DNA from: Ancistrus triradiatus
Lineage: Eukaryota; Chordata; Actinopteri; Siluriformes; Loricariidae
DNA: 64,000 nt
Assembly: GCA_025084515.1 (NCBI GenBank)
Contig: JAJAGP010000770.1
Coordinates: 124,001-188,000 of the forward strand
Direction: 5' to 3'
Shown here piece after piece: positions 1 through 13,100 of the stretch (position 1 is its first letter; each line of letters opens with the position of its first letter). The position numbers were made by a program, and so were the translations under genes. Below the pieces are notes generated by a model. That model saw nothing but the letters and a program-made list of their open reading frames with translations, was not told the origin of the DNA and made no database searches.

Positions 1-665
1 TGAGTTGCACCATACCCACTGTGAAGCATGGTGATGGAAACATCATGCTTTGGGGCTGTTTACTGCATAGGGAGCAGGACGACTGATCCGTGTTAAGGGA
101 AGAATGAACGGGGCCATGTATCGTGAGATTTTAAGCCAAAACTTCCTTCCATCAGTGAGAGCATTGAAGATGGAACGTGGCTGGGTCTTCCAGCATGACA
201 ATGATCCCAAACACACTGCTCGGGCAACGAAGGAGTGGCTCCGTAAAAAGCATTTCAAGGTCCTGGAGTGGCCTAGCCAGTGTCCAGACCTCAACCACAT
301 AGAAAATGTGTGGGTGGAGTTGAAAGTGTTGCCCCAAAACATCACTGCATGGAGGAATGGGCCAGAATACCAGCTAACCTGGTGAAGACTTACAGGAAAC
401 GTTTGACCTCTGTCATTGCCAACAAAGGTTATGTTACAAAGTATTGAGTTGATCCAAATTTATTGACCAAATACTTATTTTCCACCATAATTTAGAAATA
501 AATTCTTTAAAAATCCTACAATGTGATTTCCTGGATTTTTTTCTCATTTTGTTTCTCATAGTTGAAGTGTACCTATGATGAAAATTACAGACCTCTCTCA
601 TCTTGCTAAGCCAGAGAACTTGCACAATCAGTGGCTGACTAAATACTTTTTTGCCCCACTGTATG
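1..665 (+). mobile_element. Tc1-like transposon, 3' part (truncated by window edge)
   Basis: Plus-strand reading gives Tc1 transposase pieces (MYREILSQNFLPSVRALK, FQHDNDPKHTARATKEWLRK, CPDLNHIENVWVELK), then a terminal repeat ending TTTTTGCCCCACTGTA near 663. The stretch between the DNA-binding region and the edge is cut off. The catalytic DND and the DLN..EN block remain, but the frame after VELK is damaged. Confidence 0.88.
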
Positions 666-1086
666 TGTTTACTTTTATTACCTCCATATCTCTGTATTGT
701 TAAAATGAAGATCAAATGTCCATGTTTAAATAAGTTAAGAAAAAGCAAAGGTGTCCACTGGGTGTCCTAATTTTTTATCACATGACTGCCTGGCATGAGC
801 AGTTCGACAGATGAGTTCAAAGTCCAATAAGAAATGCAACAGTATTTGTTAATGTTGGGAATAAAAATGACGGACTTAAATGTGGAAACTGGAGTTACAG
901 AATCATTTTGTATGACTCGACTTGTTTGACTGATAGCAGGGACTTGAGTTGAGTTACTTGAATATTTTTTTAAAACAGTAGCTTGAAACTTGAAGGCTCA
1001 GACTTGAGCCCTGTGACATTTCACTCGTTCCCACCTCTAGTGCAAAATGTAAAAGTGACAATATTCTGTTTAATCTTTAAACATAA

Positions 1087-1092
1087 TTTATT
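1087..1092 (-). terminator. candidate polyadenylation signal of atp8b5
   Basis: TTTATT on the plus strand reads AATAAA on the gene strand, about 590 nt past the stop codon. Other AT-rich hexamers occur nearby, so this is tentative. The 1093-1679 stretch would then be 3' UTR. Confidence 0.35.
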
Positions 1093-1679
1093 CTGACATT
1101 CATTTGTATACAAAACTGAACATTTCACACACACGACATTGACGTCTTAAATAATGGTTTCAATGGCATCACTGAATTAAAAGGCACTAAGGAAGGTCAC
1201 GAGGTACGAGGAAGGTCGGTAATCAAACTTCGCCAAGTTTTACCCATCGTTCATGATTAACACCCTGCATTCGGAGCATTGTTTTGTCTCTGAATCACAT
1301 TCACAGCTTTAATAAACAGCCTCATAACACCTTCTCGCTCGTCCCCCGAAGGCTCGTTCCAAAAACAGCTTTTTAAAGGCACAGATCACGGGCTTAAAAT
1401 TAAGGCTTAAGGCATTTAATTATGAAAAGATTTCCTAATACGATTATAATATATATAACTGGATTCAGGAGCACCTCCTGGTGTTAGGAAGTGCACGTGT
1501 TAGGAGACCTGCCCCTTGGTGATGTTTACCAGGTGTTAGAAGAACACCTCAGTGATGTTTTGGGGATATTAGGAGACCCCGCCCCCCGACCGATGCTTAC
1601 GGAGTGTTATGAAAACCCCTCAGTCATGATTAGGGGCTGTTTGGATGTTTAGGGGCGTCAGAGAACCCCTCGATGACGT

Positions 1680-1964
1680 TTAGGGGTTGTTGGGAGGTTC
1701 CGAAGTGTTAGGTGACCCCGACCCCTCAGAGATGTTTCGGTAGACCTGTGGAGAGTTCTTCACCACAGGTGACTCTGCTAAAGGGTAAAGCACTGGCCGG
1801 CTCTTCACTGGCCGGCGCAGGAAACCACCTGACGTCACGAGGTCGCCATATCCTCGGGTGTGAGAGAAGGCGTAACCAGAGCGACGGGTGCTGATGCGTC
1901 GCCTTGGGAAGCGGCGAGGAGGAGGAGGAAGCACGGCTTTGGTCTGGCTGACTTTATAGCGCAC
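1680..1964 (-). CDS. atp8b5: atp8b5-like coding exon 27 (C-terminal tail, stop)
   Basis: Encodes VRYKVSQTKAVLPPPPRRFP, then RRISTRRSGYAFSH and GYGDLVTSGGF, and ends at the stop codon 1680-1682. The RRSGYAFSH segment corresponds to the autoinhibitory tail that sits on the nucleotide domain in related ATP8A/ATP8B flippases. The residues after VTSGG are divergent. Confidence 0.9.
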   Translation of the reverse strand: MRYKVSQTKAVLPPPPRRFPRRRISTRRSGYAFSHTRGYGDLVTSGGFLRRPVKSRPVLYPLAESPVVKNSPQVYRNISEGSGSPNTSEPPNNP

Positions 1965-4900
1965 CTGAGAGAAAGAGAGGGAGGGGCAAAGAGATTAGAT
2001 CTTATTTAAGCAATAATACTTGAGGTTCGTGCTGTAGTGATCTTTAGCAGTACACCTGTGCCAGTGTCTCATATTATGGCACAAACCTCGAGGATATTAT
2101 TGTGATCATACCACAGTTCCAGTATCGGCGTTTACTCTTCGATTTTAAGATAAAGAGGACAGAAAAAAAGATCTGTGCATTCCTTGAGGTAAAATCGTTC
2201 CGTTCTATCGTTCCCCCGCAGCTAAAACGTCATCATCAGACCATGGCTTTCAGTCATAATAGTCGAGGAACAAAATTTCCCAATAACTGTTTATTATAGG
2301 GACAATGAATTATTAAATATAGCTTATTTACATTCAATAAATAAAATGGGTCTGATTTATAAGGCAGGTTTTTAAGAAGACCCCAGTGCTATAACGAAGG
2401 TCTAGGATTCCGTTCCTTGATTAATGATTCTAAATGTGTTAGATGAAGCGCTTACACTTACATTTACATCATTTAGCAGACTAAATTGGTACACTCTTAC
2501 AATCCAAGCAATTGTGGGTTAAGGGCCTTGCTCAAGGACCCAACAGTGGCAGCTTGGCAGAGGTGGGATTTGAACCCTGGACCTTCAGGTCCAGAGCCCC
2601 GTACCTTAACCGCTAGGGTTAATGTTAGTCTTATCAGTCAGAAATGCTGGAGTTCTAGAGCATCAGAAGCTCGGTTGGGTTAAGAGCCGGATCCATGAAC
2701 GAACCTCCAATTCGTGGATGGTATTTAATGAAAGACGCCGAGTTTAACACCAGCAAACGATGTGAAGAAAATAAGACAGAACAGCGGTTAGTACGACCTC
2801 GGTACCTTTAACTCGTTTGTGTTTTAAAATAAAGTTGCGGATTCTGTAGAAGAGCAGTTTCCCCCCTTTGGGAACCAGCAGAATGTAGAGGTTAAAAAAA
2901 GTCAGGTCTTTTTATGCTTTCCCTGGACATTTGGTCCCCACAATGATATATAAACATGAATCTTTCTCTCACACTCGCACTCACCTTGTCATTGATGGTG
3001 GGTCGGAGCTGGATGAGCAGGAAGCGGAGGGTCAGCACAGGCAGGGCACTCAGGATGGTGGTGAGGAAGATGGTGAGCCAAACATTGGGCTGGCTCAGAG
3101 AGTTCCTCGCAGTCCCTGATGCACAACATAAATACAGGTCTGAGCCAAGGTTCATCCTGTGGTTACAGGGTATCATGTGTTTGGAGATGTCAGTGCTACC
3201 ACCATTAATGGATAAAATGGACAGTGAGTGTAGAAACAAGGAGGCGTACCTAATAAAGTGTATGTAAAGCTAAACAGAAACAGATCCGGCGTGTAGCAGG
3301 AGTGTAGTCAGAGGCGACTCACCAATGAAGGGGAAGGATGAGGAGAAGCTGAGGAACATGCCGTTGCTGTACATGGTGAAGCTGACGGCGAAATACACAG
3401 ACAGACTGCCCCACAAGAAAAACTGATTCACTGCCGTCCAGTAGTAGGTGTCCAAACCCAGCTACAACGTTCACACAACATGTACTGTTAAGATAAAGTC
3501 CAGATGTGTGTGTTCACTTGATCTAAACATTTATACTCAGTTTACCAACGTTGTTATACGAACAAAGATCCAGTTTATTTGGTTTTTATTGTTTATTTGG
3601 TTTATCTGGTGTGATGATCTGGTGAGCCATCGCATACGACAGTCGGTCACCTCTAGTGATATGAGGGGCACTAACAGCTCAGCGATGCCTCTCATGGCAT
3701 GGCTTCCAACTGGCCTTTTTCAGCAGGATAATGCTCACACAGCAAGGGTTTAACAGGATTGTCTCCTCCTCCTTGGCCTGTCCGGTTGCCAGATTTATCA
3801 CCAATCAAGCATTTATGGGACCAGCTGGGGAGCCAGGTTCAGCAACCTACAAGTGTGGAGGATCTACAGGCTCAGCTGCAACATCTGTAGGCGAATGTGC
3901 CACAGGATACCGTACAGAACCTGTATGCCTCCATGAACAACGGAATCTCATCTAGCATCCAGGCTAGAGACAGCCCAACAGGGTAACTAGAGCCTCCTTT
4001 CAGTTGTAGTTTTATCCTTCCGCTCTAATATTGTAATCACTTACACATATCATCATTACATTCACACACAAAGTTTCATACGATTCCAGCAACTCCTTCT
4101 TGGTGAGTTCTTTCTTTATCTTAATGAGTGCACCGTGTTATACCTGAATGTTGACGGCAAACAGCAGGCAGGTCTGAATGAGCAGAGCGAAGGACTGGTA
4201 GTCGGCGATGTCCTTGCCGTCGTCGCGCACCGTGTCGCGCACCGCCCCGTACGGCACGAAGAAGAGCACCAGCGAGGTGTAACAGCTGTGCAGCAGGATG
4301 TAAAAGAAGGCCGTCTTACTGAAATACTGGTTCTTCTGACCCGGAGAATAGAGCTGAGGATGCTGCAGACTCCATCGGTCATTAACATCCTGAATATAAC
4401 ACACATAAATGCAGACATAATCTATGTAAACGTCGATGATTACAACTACTACCACTATCTAGTACTTCTTTCAACACAAATCCTTTTCAACCCATATTCA
4501 ATTGAATACACTACAAAGACAAGATATTTAATGTTCAAACGGATAAGAATGATTGATTTTTAGCAAATATTCACTCATTTTGAATGTCATGCCTGCAACA
4601 CGTTCCAAAAGAGTTGGGACAGGAGCATGTTTACCACGGTGTTACATCACCTTTCCTTTTAACAACACTCAGTAAGCATTTGGGAACTGAGGACACTAAC
4701 TGTTGAAGCTATGTAGGTGGAATTCTTTCCCATTCTTGCTTGAGGTACAAGTTCAGTTGCTCAACAGTCTGGGGTCTCCATTGTCGTATTTTGCGCTTCA
4801 TAATGCCCACACTTTTACTACAAAGCCACGCTGCTGTAACACGTGCATTGTCTTGCTGAAATAAGCAGGGACGTCCCTGACAAAGACGTTGCATGGATGG

Positions 4901-7900
4901 CAGCATATGCTGCTCCAAAACCTGTATGTACATTTCAGCATTAATGGTGACTTCACAGATGTGCAAGTTACCCATGCCTTGGGCACTAACACACCCCCGT
5001 ACCATCAGAGATGCTGGCTTTTGAGCTTAGCGCTGATAACTATCTGGACAGTCCTTTTCCTCTTTGGCCCGGAGGACACGACGTCCATGACTTCCAAAAA
5101 CAATTTGAAATGTGGACTCGTCAGACCACAGGACACTTCTCCACTTTGCCTCAGTCCATCTCAGATGAGCTCGGGCCTGGAGAAGCTGCCACCGTTTCTG
5201 GGTGTTGTTGATCTATGGCTATTGCTTAGCATGGTAGAGTTTTAACTTGCACTTGTAGATGGAGTGACGAACTGTGTTCACTGACAGTGGTTTTCTGAAG
5301 TGTTCCTGAGCCCATGTGGTAATAGCCCTTACAGAATGATGTCGGTTTTTAATGCAGTGCCGCCTGAGGGATCAAAGGTCATGTCGGTTTTGGCCTTGCC
5401 ACTTACTTGCAGAGATTTCTCCAGATTCTATGAATCTTTCCATGATATTATGGACTGTACATGATGAAGTCCCTAAATTCTTTGCAATTGCACGTTCAGA
5501 AAAGTTGTTCTTAAACTGTTGGACTATTTACTCACGCAGTTGTTCACAAAGTGGTGAACCTCACCCCATCCTTGCTTGTGAAGGACAGAGCTTTTCGGGG
5601 ATGCTCCCTTTATACCCAATCATGACACTCGCCTGTTTCCAATGAACCTGTTCACTTGTGGAATGTTCCAAACAGGTGTTTTTTGGGCATTCCTCAACTT
5701 TCCCAGTCTTTTGTTTCTCCTGTCCCAACTGTTTTGGAACGTGTTGCAGGCATCAAATTCAAAATGAGTGAATATTTGCAAAAATCAATAAAGTTTATCT
5801 GTTTGAACATTAAATATCTTGTTTTTGTAGTGTATTCAGTTGAATATGGGTTGAAAAGGATTTGCAAGTAATCGTATTCTGGTTTTATTTATGTTTTACA
5901 CAACGTCCCAACTTCACTGGAATTGGGGCTGTACTATCAGAACTCCTACCATTAAGTTACTATTGTTACCATTTCTATTATTGCTTTACAAATGATTAAT
6001 ATCAGTATTACTTCTACCATTACTACACTTTGTATTGCAGTTCCATATAAAATGTGATGCATAAAATATATTTTATCTTATTAAATACACCTCTTTAAGT
6101 TATAATATTACTGTCCTTAACGACTGAGGACTGTCTTCATTTCACTGTTTTTAAATGAGATTACACACCAAAATCTTGTACATGTAAAGCGCTTTGAGAA
6201 ATTGGAGAGGTAAAAAAAAAATCTCTGTCTCTCTCTGTCTCTCAGATTAAGTTTGTTGTTATAGAAATGGTATAATGACCATATACGTTTCAAACTTGGA
6301 TTCGTAACTACATAATCCTCTTTCCCACTGATCTTCATTCCAGTCTTTGTGAGCTTTAGCATATCTTAGCCTTTTCACCCTGTTCCCCTACTGACAAAGT
6401 GGTTTCCTTGATGCTGCCCATCCAAAAAGCATACCTGATCAACTTCTTTGGACTGTACGAGGGTCAACTTGGCAACCCAGTGAAGCTCCAAGACTGCTGC
6501 TATTGCTCAAGTATAAGGGGAGGTTCACACTAAATTTTTTCAGTATTTCAAAATTCAAAATCAAATGTCCTGTACTTTCTGGTTGTATTCTAACCCATCT
6601 ACACCATCGCTAAACCAATGGCATATCTAATCTAATGGTGGCCTAAAACTTTTGCACAGCACTGTACATGTACATATAAAAGAACAATTATTATGACTAC
6701 TAATGTGTGAACTTAGGTGACCACTTACCTGATCGAAGAGACTCATACCAAGGACGGGTAAGGCCGTGTACACCAAGTTATACATCAGGATAAACCATTC
6801 ATCGTACACCGTCTGTTCCGGCGACATCAGACATATAAAGCTTACAGACTGAGCAGCTAGTGTGCATCAGAGCTAATAACGCTTAGGAAGCACAGTACAA
6901 AAGTGCATTCGAATAAACGTGAATAGACTGGTGTTCAGAAAGAACTACTCAGATGCATATGCCTACAGCCTAAAGGAGGAAAAGCCCGTCACTAAAGCAC
7001 TCTATAATCAGTGTATAATGTCAATTTCAGGTGGTTACTAATGGAGTTGAGAATATATTTTTAAAAATGTTGTCTAAATAGGATTCACTCTATATGAAAT
7101 AGTCAAACAATTATTTCATTATCATTGATTGCAGTGCAGATGATGAGGACAGGGAGATAGAGGAAGACGGTGAAGACAGGGAGGATGATGAAAATACTGA
7201 GGACAAAAAGGATGGTGCAGATGTGAAGGACAAGGAGGATGGTGCAGATGTTAAGGACAGGGAGGTAAAGGAAGATGGTGAAGGCAGGGTGACTGAGGAA
7301 GTCGTTGAAGACAGGGAGGATGGTGAAAATATTGAGGAAAAGAAGCATGGTGCAGATGTTCAGGACAAAAAGAAAATTGCAGATGTTGTGGACAGGGAGG
7401 TAGAGGAAAATGGTGAAGGCAGGGAGGAAGTTTAAAATACTGAGGACAAGAACGGTGCAGATGTTGAGGACAGGGAGGATGGTGCAGATGTTGAGGACAG
7501 GGAGATCGAGGAAGATGTTGAGGACGAAGTTGACGGTGAAAATACTGGGAATAAGAAGGATGTTGCAGATGTTGAGGACAGGGAAGAAGACTAAAATATT
7601 GAGGACAAGAAGGATGGTGCAGATGTGAAGGACAGGGAGATAGAGGAAGATGTAAGGACGTCAGTGAAAATGTTCAGGATAAAAAGGATGGTGCAGATGG
7701 TGAGGACAGGGAGATTGGGAAAGATGTTCAGGACAGAGTGAGGAGTGAGTGACTGAACATCGTGAGGACATGGAGGATGGGAAAAACAGTGAAGACGCCG
7801 AGGACAGGAAGGACAGTGAAGATGTTGAGGAACGAAAAGACAGGGAAGATGTGGAATATGGATGAACAGAGGATGAGGAGAGCACTGACCTGTGCGGAGA

Positions 7901-10088
7901 AGCCGCAGAAGAACGCATACCAGAAGTGGACGAAGGTAAAGCTGAAGTTCTTGTAGAAGAAGTAGCTCAGGAACTTGCACATGCGAAGGTAGGACCAGCG
8001 GCCGTGCACCAGCAGTAGGCGCTGCAGGTAGCGGAACTGGGCGAAGGAGAAATCGCTGGAGAGAGCGGCTTGCATGCCCTCCTGTCCACTGATCCCGACT
8101 CCGATATGAGCCGCTAAGCGGGGGCAGAAGCAGAAAACCAGCATGGCTATGCGATCCTCAAAACTTATACAGGTATACGACCAGAGTAGGCGCTGCAGGT
8201 ATATATGAAGGACAAGGAGGATGGTGCAGATGTTAAGGACAGGGAGGTAAAGGAAGATGGTGAAGGCAGGGTGACTGAGGAAGTCGTTGAAGACAGGGAG
8301 GATGGTGAAAATATTGAGGAAAAGAAGCATGGTGCAGATGTTCAGGACAAAAAGAAAGTTGCAGATGTTGTGGACAGGGAGGTAGAGGAAAATGGTGAAG
8401 GCAGGGAGGAAGTTTAAAATACTGAGGACAAGAACGGTGCAGATGTTGAGGACAGGGAGGATGGTGCAGGACAGAAGCTCCACCCACTTTTGATCATACT
8501 GACATCGTTGGCTCCGTCTCCGATGGCAAGCGTGACGGCTTTTTTGTATTTCTTGACGAGTTCCACCACCTGAGCTTTTTGCAGCGGAGTGACCCTGCAG
8601 CAGATCACCGTCTGACACATACACGCCGTCCTCAGCAGCTCCATCTCCAGGTCCTTCTGCAGCCCATACGCCTGGAGGAGGCGGAGCTATGTTATTGGAT
8701 GTATAAATACAGGAGAAAAGAGGCAGCACAACAGATTACTGCTGTTTGTCTGCATGGTAGCTCAGTGGAAAGAGTCAGCTGCTGGAAACAGAAGTTCGGC
8801 CTTGTTTGCATCCCTTCTTGCAACATGAAGGCTGGGCGGGGTGTTTACGGACCCCTGCGTTTGATGATGGCACCCTGTCCAAGATGCACCTCTGTCTGTT
8901 CCCAGTGGGTTCTGGGTTAGGCTCCAGGCCCTCCCCAATAACCCTGACCAGAATAAACGGGGGTACAACAGGATGATCTCCTTTGCTTTGCTTTGCTATA
9001 AATCATCACCGGAGAGATCGAAATGCAATTACACTGTTTCACCAGCAGATGTCACCAGAACAAGGTAGTATCGTGTGAATGAGTATCACCATCTGCAGGT
9101 AAAGCGACGTTACTGCATGCTTGTTGTAAATTGTTTGAGAACAGGATTTTTCTGTCTAACAATTTTTCCAGATGCTGTCCTATTAATGAATTTCAAAGCA
9201 ATTCTTTATAATAAACGTCGAATATATGTTGTGAGTCATTCCCAGTGCACCAGCAATAAAATAAAGGAATAAAATCTGACCATGTGGAGCGTTTCTCACC
9301 AGACTGTGTCCGTTTATCACCAGGCCGTACTCCCCGTCCACCTTCTCATCCATCACCACCTGTGACTTTTTACGCAGAATCCTCCTCTTCAAGTAGGGAG
9401 TCTCATCTGGTGAATTGGGACTCATCTTCTTCCTCGCGTTCCTGAACGTTTGGAGAGATAAAGTACTTCCATGTGAGGGCCCTGATCTCTGAACAATTCC
9501 CTTTATGTACACTATACTTCTAGCATCACTATCTGTCACAGAAGCATAAAAGATTCACCACCATGCTTAACAGTTGGAAACACTCGGAATTTTTGGTTTT
9601 AGCTAGAGTGCACCAGCGAGCTGGAATTCACTACAGGAGTCTCTCAAACTCGGCTCGCTGGGGTCGCTCAGTCATTTTAAGCTTTTAGTCTCTGGCCACC
9701 TTCAGAGAGCCTGATTTTGTTCATTTTAAATTAAAATTTAAAGTAAACTTTCCCTTCTCCATTTAATTTGTTTTTATTTTTCTATTGTATTTTATATTAT
9801 ATATAAATATTTTGATATTTTATTTATTTCATTTATTTGACCTTATTTTATTTCATCATATTTTTATCCCAACCCAGTTCACTGACTGTTCTAGATTTAT
9901 TTATTTATTTTTATATATTCTGCTGCAGATGATAGAAGTTTTATTTATTTTATTCTATTAATCCAATTTTATTTTATTTATTTTTACTGCATGTATTTTA
10001 TAGTGCTTGATATCTACTTTACCTATTCACCCCTTTTTGTTCTTACTCAAGCATTTGTGGTCTCTTATGGTTTTATGTATATATATAT

Positions 10089-10149
<61 letters not shown>

Positions 10150-13100
10150 AGATATATAAGAAGGTGTAAAAGTGCTTCACCTGTTGCCCTATAAAAAGAC
10201 TCCAAGAGGATACTTTTGGGTAGTGTACCTCTTGGTGGAGCGACACACTGCCCCAACTGCTGGTGTGATGGATGAGGATCTACAGGCCCAGCTGCAACAC
10301 CTGTGGGCAAAATGTGTCGCAGGATACCATACGGAACCTGTTTTCCTCCATGCCCAACCGTATCTCATCTTGTATCCAGGCTAGAAGCGGCCTAACAGGG
10401 TAACTAGAGCCTCCTTTCAGTTGTACAGTTTTCCTTTCACTCTAATACTATAATCCCTTCCATAGATCGTCATTTCATTCCCACATATAAAGTTTTATTT
10501 GATTCCAACAATGCCTTATTGGTGAGGTTTTTTTGGTCAATACACACACATACTAATATATATAGCTAGAACTTTTTTAATTCAGCAACTAAGTAGTACT
10601 TGTGCTTGACAAGTGATGCCAAACCTATTCTACAGGTGTTAGTATAAACATTTGCTCAGGTTCTTCTAACAGTGATCAGATACTCACAGCAGCTCCTCTC
10701 TGACCCCCTCCATCGTATCTGCAGCGACGACGAAGATGTCGGTCATCTCCTCACGTAGCATGTTACAGGAGTAACCGATGTTCTCTGCTGTCTCTGTAAT
10801 CATCGTGAAGTTATAACCTGATCAGCCAAAACATTAAAGTCACCTCCCTGTTCTCTAACGGTCAGGACTCCCTCAGGACCCCCACAGGACCAGCACAGAT
10901 CAGGTACTATTTGGGGGTGGATTCTCAGCACTGCACTGGCACTGATGTGTAGCATCTTCCTTCCAGTGACTTTGTGACTCTTCTCTCCACATCTTGGTGA
11001 CATAAGATTTGATGGTTGGCTTCTAAGGGCTGATTTGGCAGCAGAGTGCGTCCATTCGGTTCTCGGGAGGCCACAATGGCCTACAATCCAGCAGAAGACG
11101 ATGATGGTTGCAGTTTGGACAGAATAATGACTACAGGTATGCGCTGTTTAACCATCTGATCAACGTCCGATCTCTCAAATGGCCGGTCTTAAGAAGTATA
11201 ATAGGAAATAAAAGTCTGTCTTATATACTAGGATTGCACCACTATTCATTTTTAGTAGACGACTATTTATTAAAAAACTAGTCTCCTGGTCAACTGGTCG
11301 TGTTTTCAGTCAGAATTTTTTCAGTCACACGATCAGTGTCACATGATAAAAACAACTTGGAGCTACTGACCCTGTTTATCTCCTGTTAGCACCCAGATCT
11401 TGATATCAGCCTTGCAGAGCTGCTCGATGGTGTGAGGAACTCCATCCTGCAGCTTATCCTCCACTGCAGTCGCTCCGATCAGCTACACACAGACACAGGA
11501 GAATTTTAAAAAAGGTGACCAGGGTGCACTGAATATAATCTAGGAGAAAAGCTAACAGGAAAGGGCATTATGAAAATGAGCATAACATTTAAAAACATAC
11601 AACTGTACCCCCCCTAAAACAGGGCTAATGACCTCCATGGCATTGCTCCACCATTCCGCCGCCTCATGCCATTTAGGAGAAATGTCCATTTCTCCAACTA
11701 ATACCCAGATTTGGTGAAAAATGTTTCCTTAGCCAAGTCATTTACAAGGCACTGTCACTACTATTAAGAAAGGCTTTATCTACCGTGAGGTCCTGTTCGA
11801 TCTCCTCATAGATGGCGTCTAGTTTGGCTTCACGATCATCCATTGCAATGGTGGCCTCATGATGGCGCTGTTTCCACACCGCAAACGCTGCTTCATCCAG
11901 GTCCTTATAGGCCAGAGCCAGAGTGCGCAAGCCTTCCCCGGCAAACTCCTACAGGAAACGTTTAGAAGTTGCATTTTCACAGTCTGCTAGGGGACGATTT
12001 AACTCCCGACTAATAAGAAATAAGTCCTGAAATCTTGCAAACATACCTCTGGATCATCTGAGCTTTCGTTACTACCATATTTAATGCTTCGCTTTTTTTT
12101 TCCTAATACAGGTGCAAGCTGTTTAGTGTCCGCATTACGTTCTGTGAATTAGCATGTTGGCCGGAACATTATCATACTCGCACATGAAGTCAGATACGGT
12201 GCTTTGCGCGCCGTGTTTTATTTTAAACAATAATATTAGTTAAAACACAACATAAAGGCATTTAGTACAGTTCTGTGTAATAATGCAATTCTTATCTGTG
12301 GATCTTTATAAAGCTTGAACCACTTACTGAAAACGAAAGGAACATTACTGTGTTGTTTTCCCTCTTCAAGACTGCAAGTTTTGCATATCTTGGCCTTTTC
12401 ACCCTGTTCACCTTCCAAAAAATGGTTTCTTGGCTGCTACCCTTCCAAAGAAGACCATACCTGATGAAGCTCTGACTGTAGTAGGTTCAAACTGGCACCC
12501 CGATGAAGCTACCAGATGCTATTGCTCAGGTGTTATTTTGTTCGTTTGTTTTTCCTGTATTCAATTTCTTCTGGTTGTATTCCAATAAACACGGACATTG
12601 TACCACTGCTAATACAATGGTGTATCTAATCGAAAGGTGGCCTAAGACTTTTGCACAGTACTGCACACAGTCTAGTGTACTGAATAGCCATCATCCCCTG
12701 AAAATGACGAACTTGGCAGCAAACTAAAACCTGAACAGCCTTTTGAAAAAGAAAAAGAAAAGCCTTTCAGATGATCCGTTAACGTTTACGCAAGATCCAA
12801 AGAAGCAATTAATCTTGACGTAATCTTAGCAGACCTCTGAACCCACTCACATTCAGGTGATTGGTTGTGGCCTCCAAGAGTTTGGAGCAGGATGGATGAA
12901 GCCTCTCGTTGATGATGGTATCTGCTCCCTTACAGTACAGAGTCAGCCTGCCGGTCGGACTTCTCACTGAACGGACGTTAGATATGTTACCAAACTACCA
13001 GCAGTGTTAAGGTGAACATTAAATCTGCTGCACCATGATCAGATCATGATGAGTTTTCGGAGTCTCACCGATGACAGACATCCTCTTGCGGATGTTGTTG

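Noticed and set aside
4135..4563. 142-codon plus-strand frame
   Set aside because: Antisense shadow of atp8b5 exon 24 running into a Tc1-type element.
7223..7760. Acidic plus-strand open frames (MKDKEDGADVKDREVKEDGE-like)
   Set aside because: They arise from the tandem array with units near multiples of three, are antisense to atp8b5, and have no start context or conservation.
7728..8729. 333-codon minus-strand open frame
   Set aside because: It is a read-through of atp8b5 exons 21 and 22 and the intron array in mixed frames. The exon structure with splice sites explains it better.
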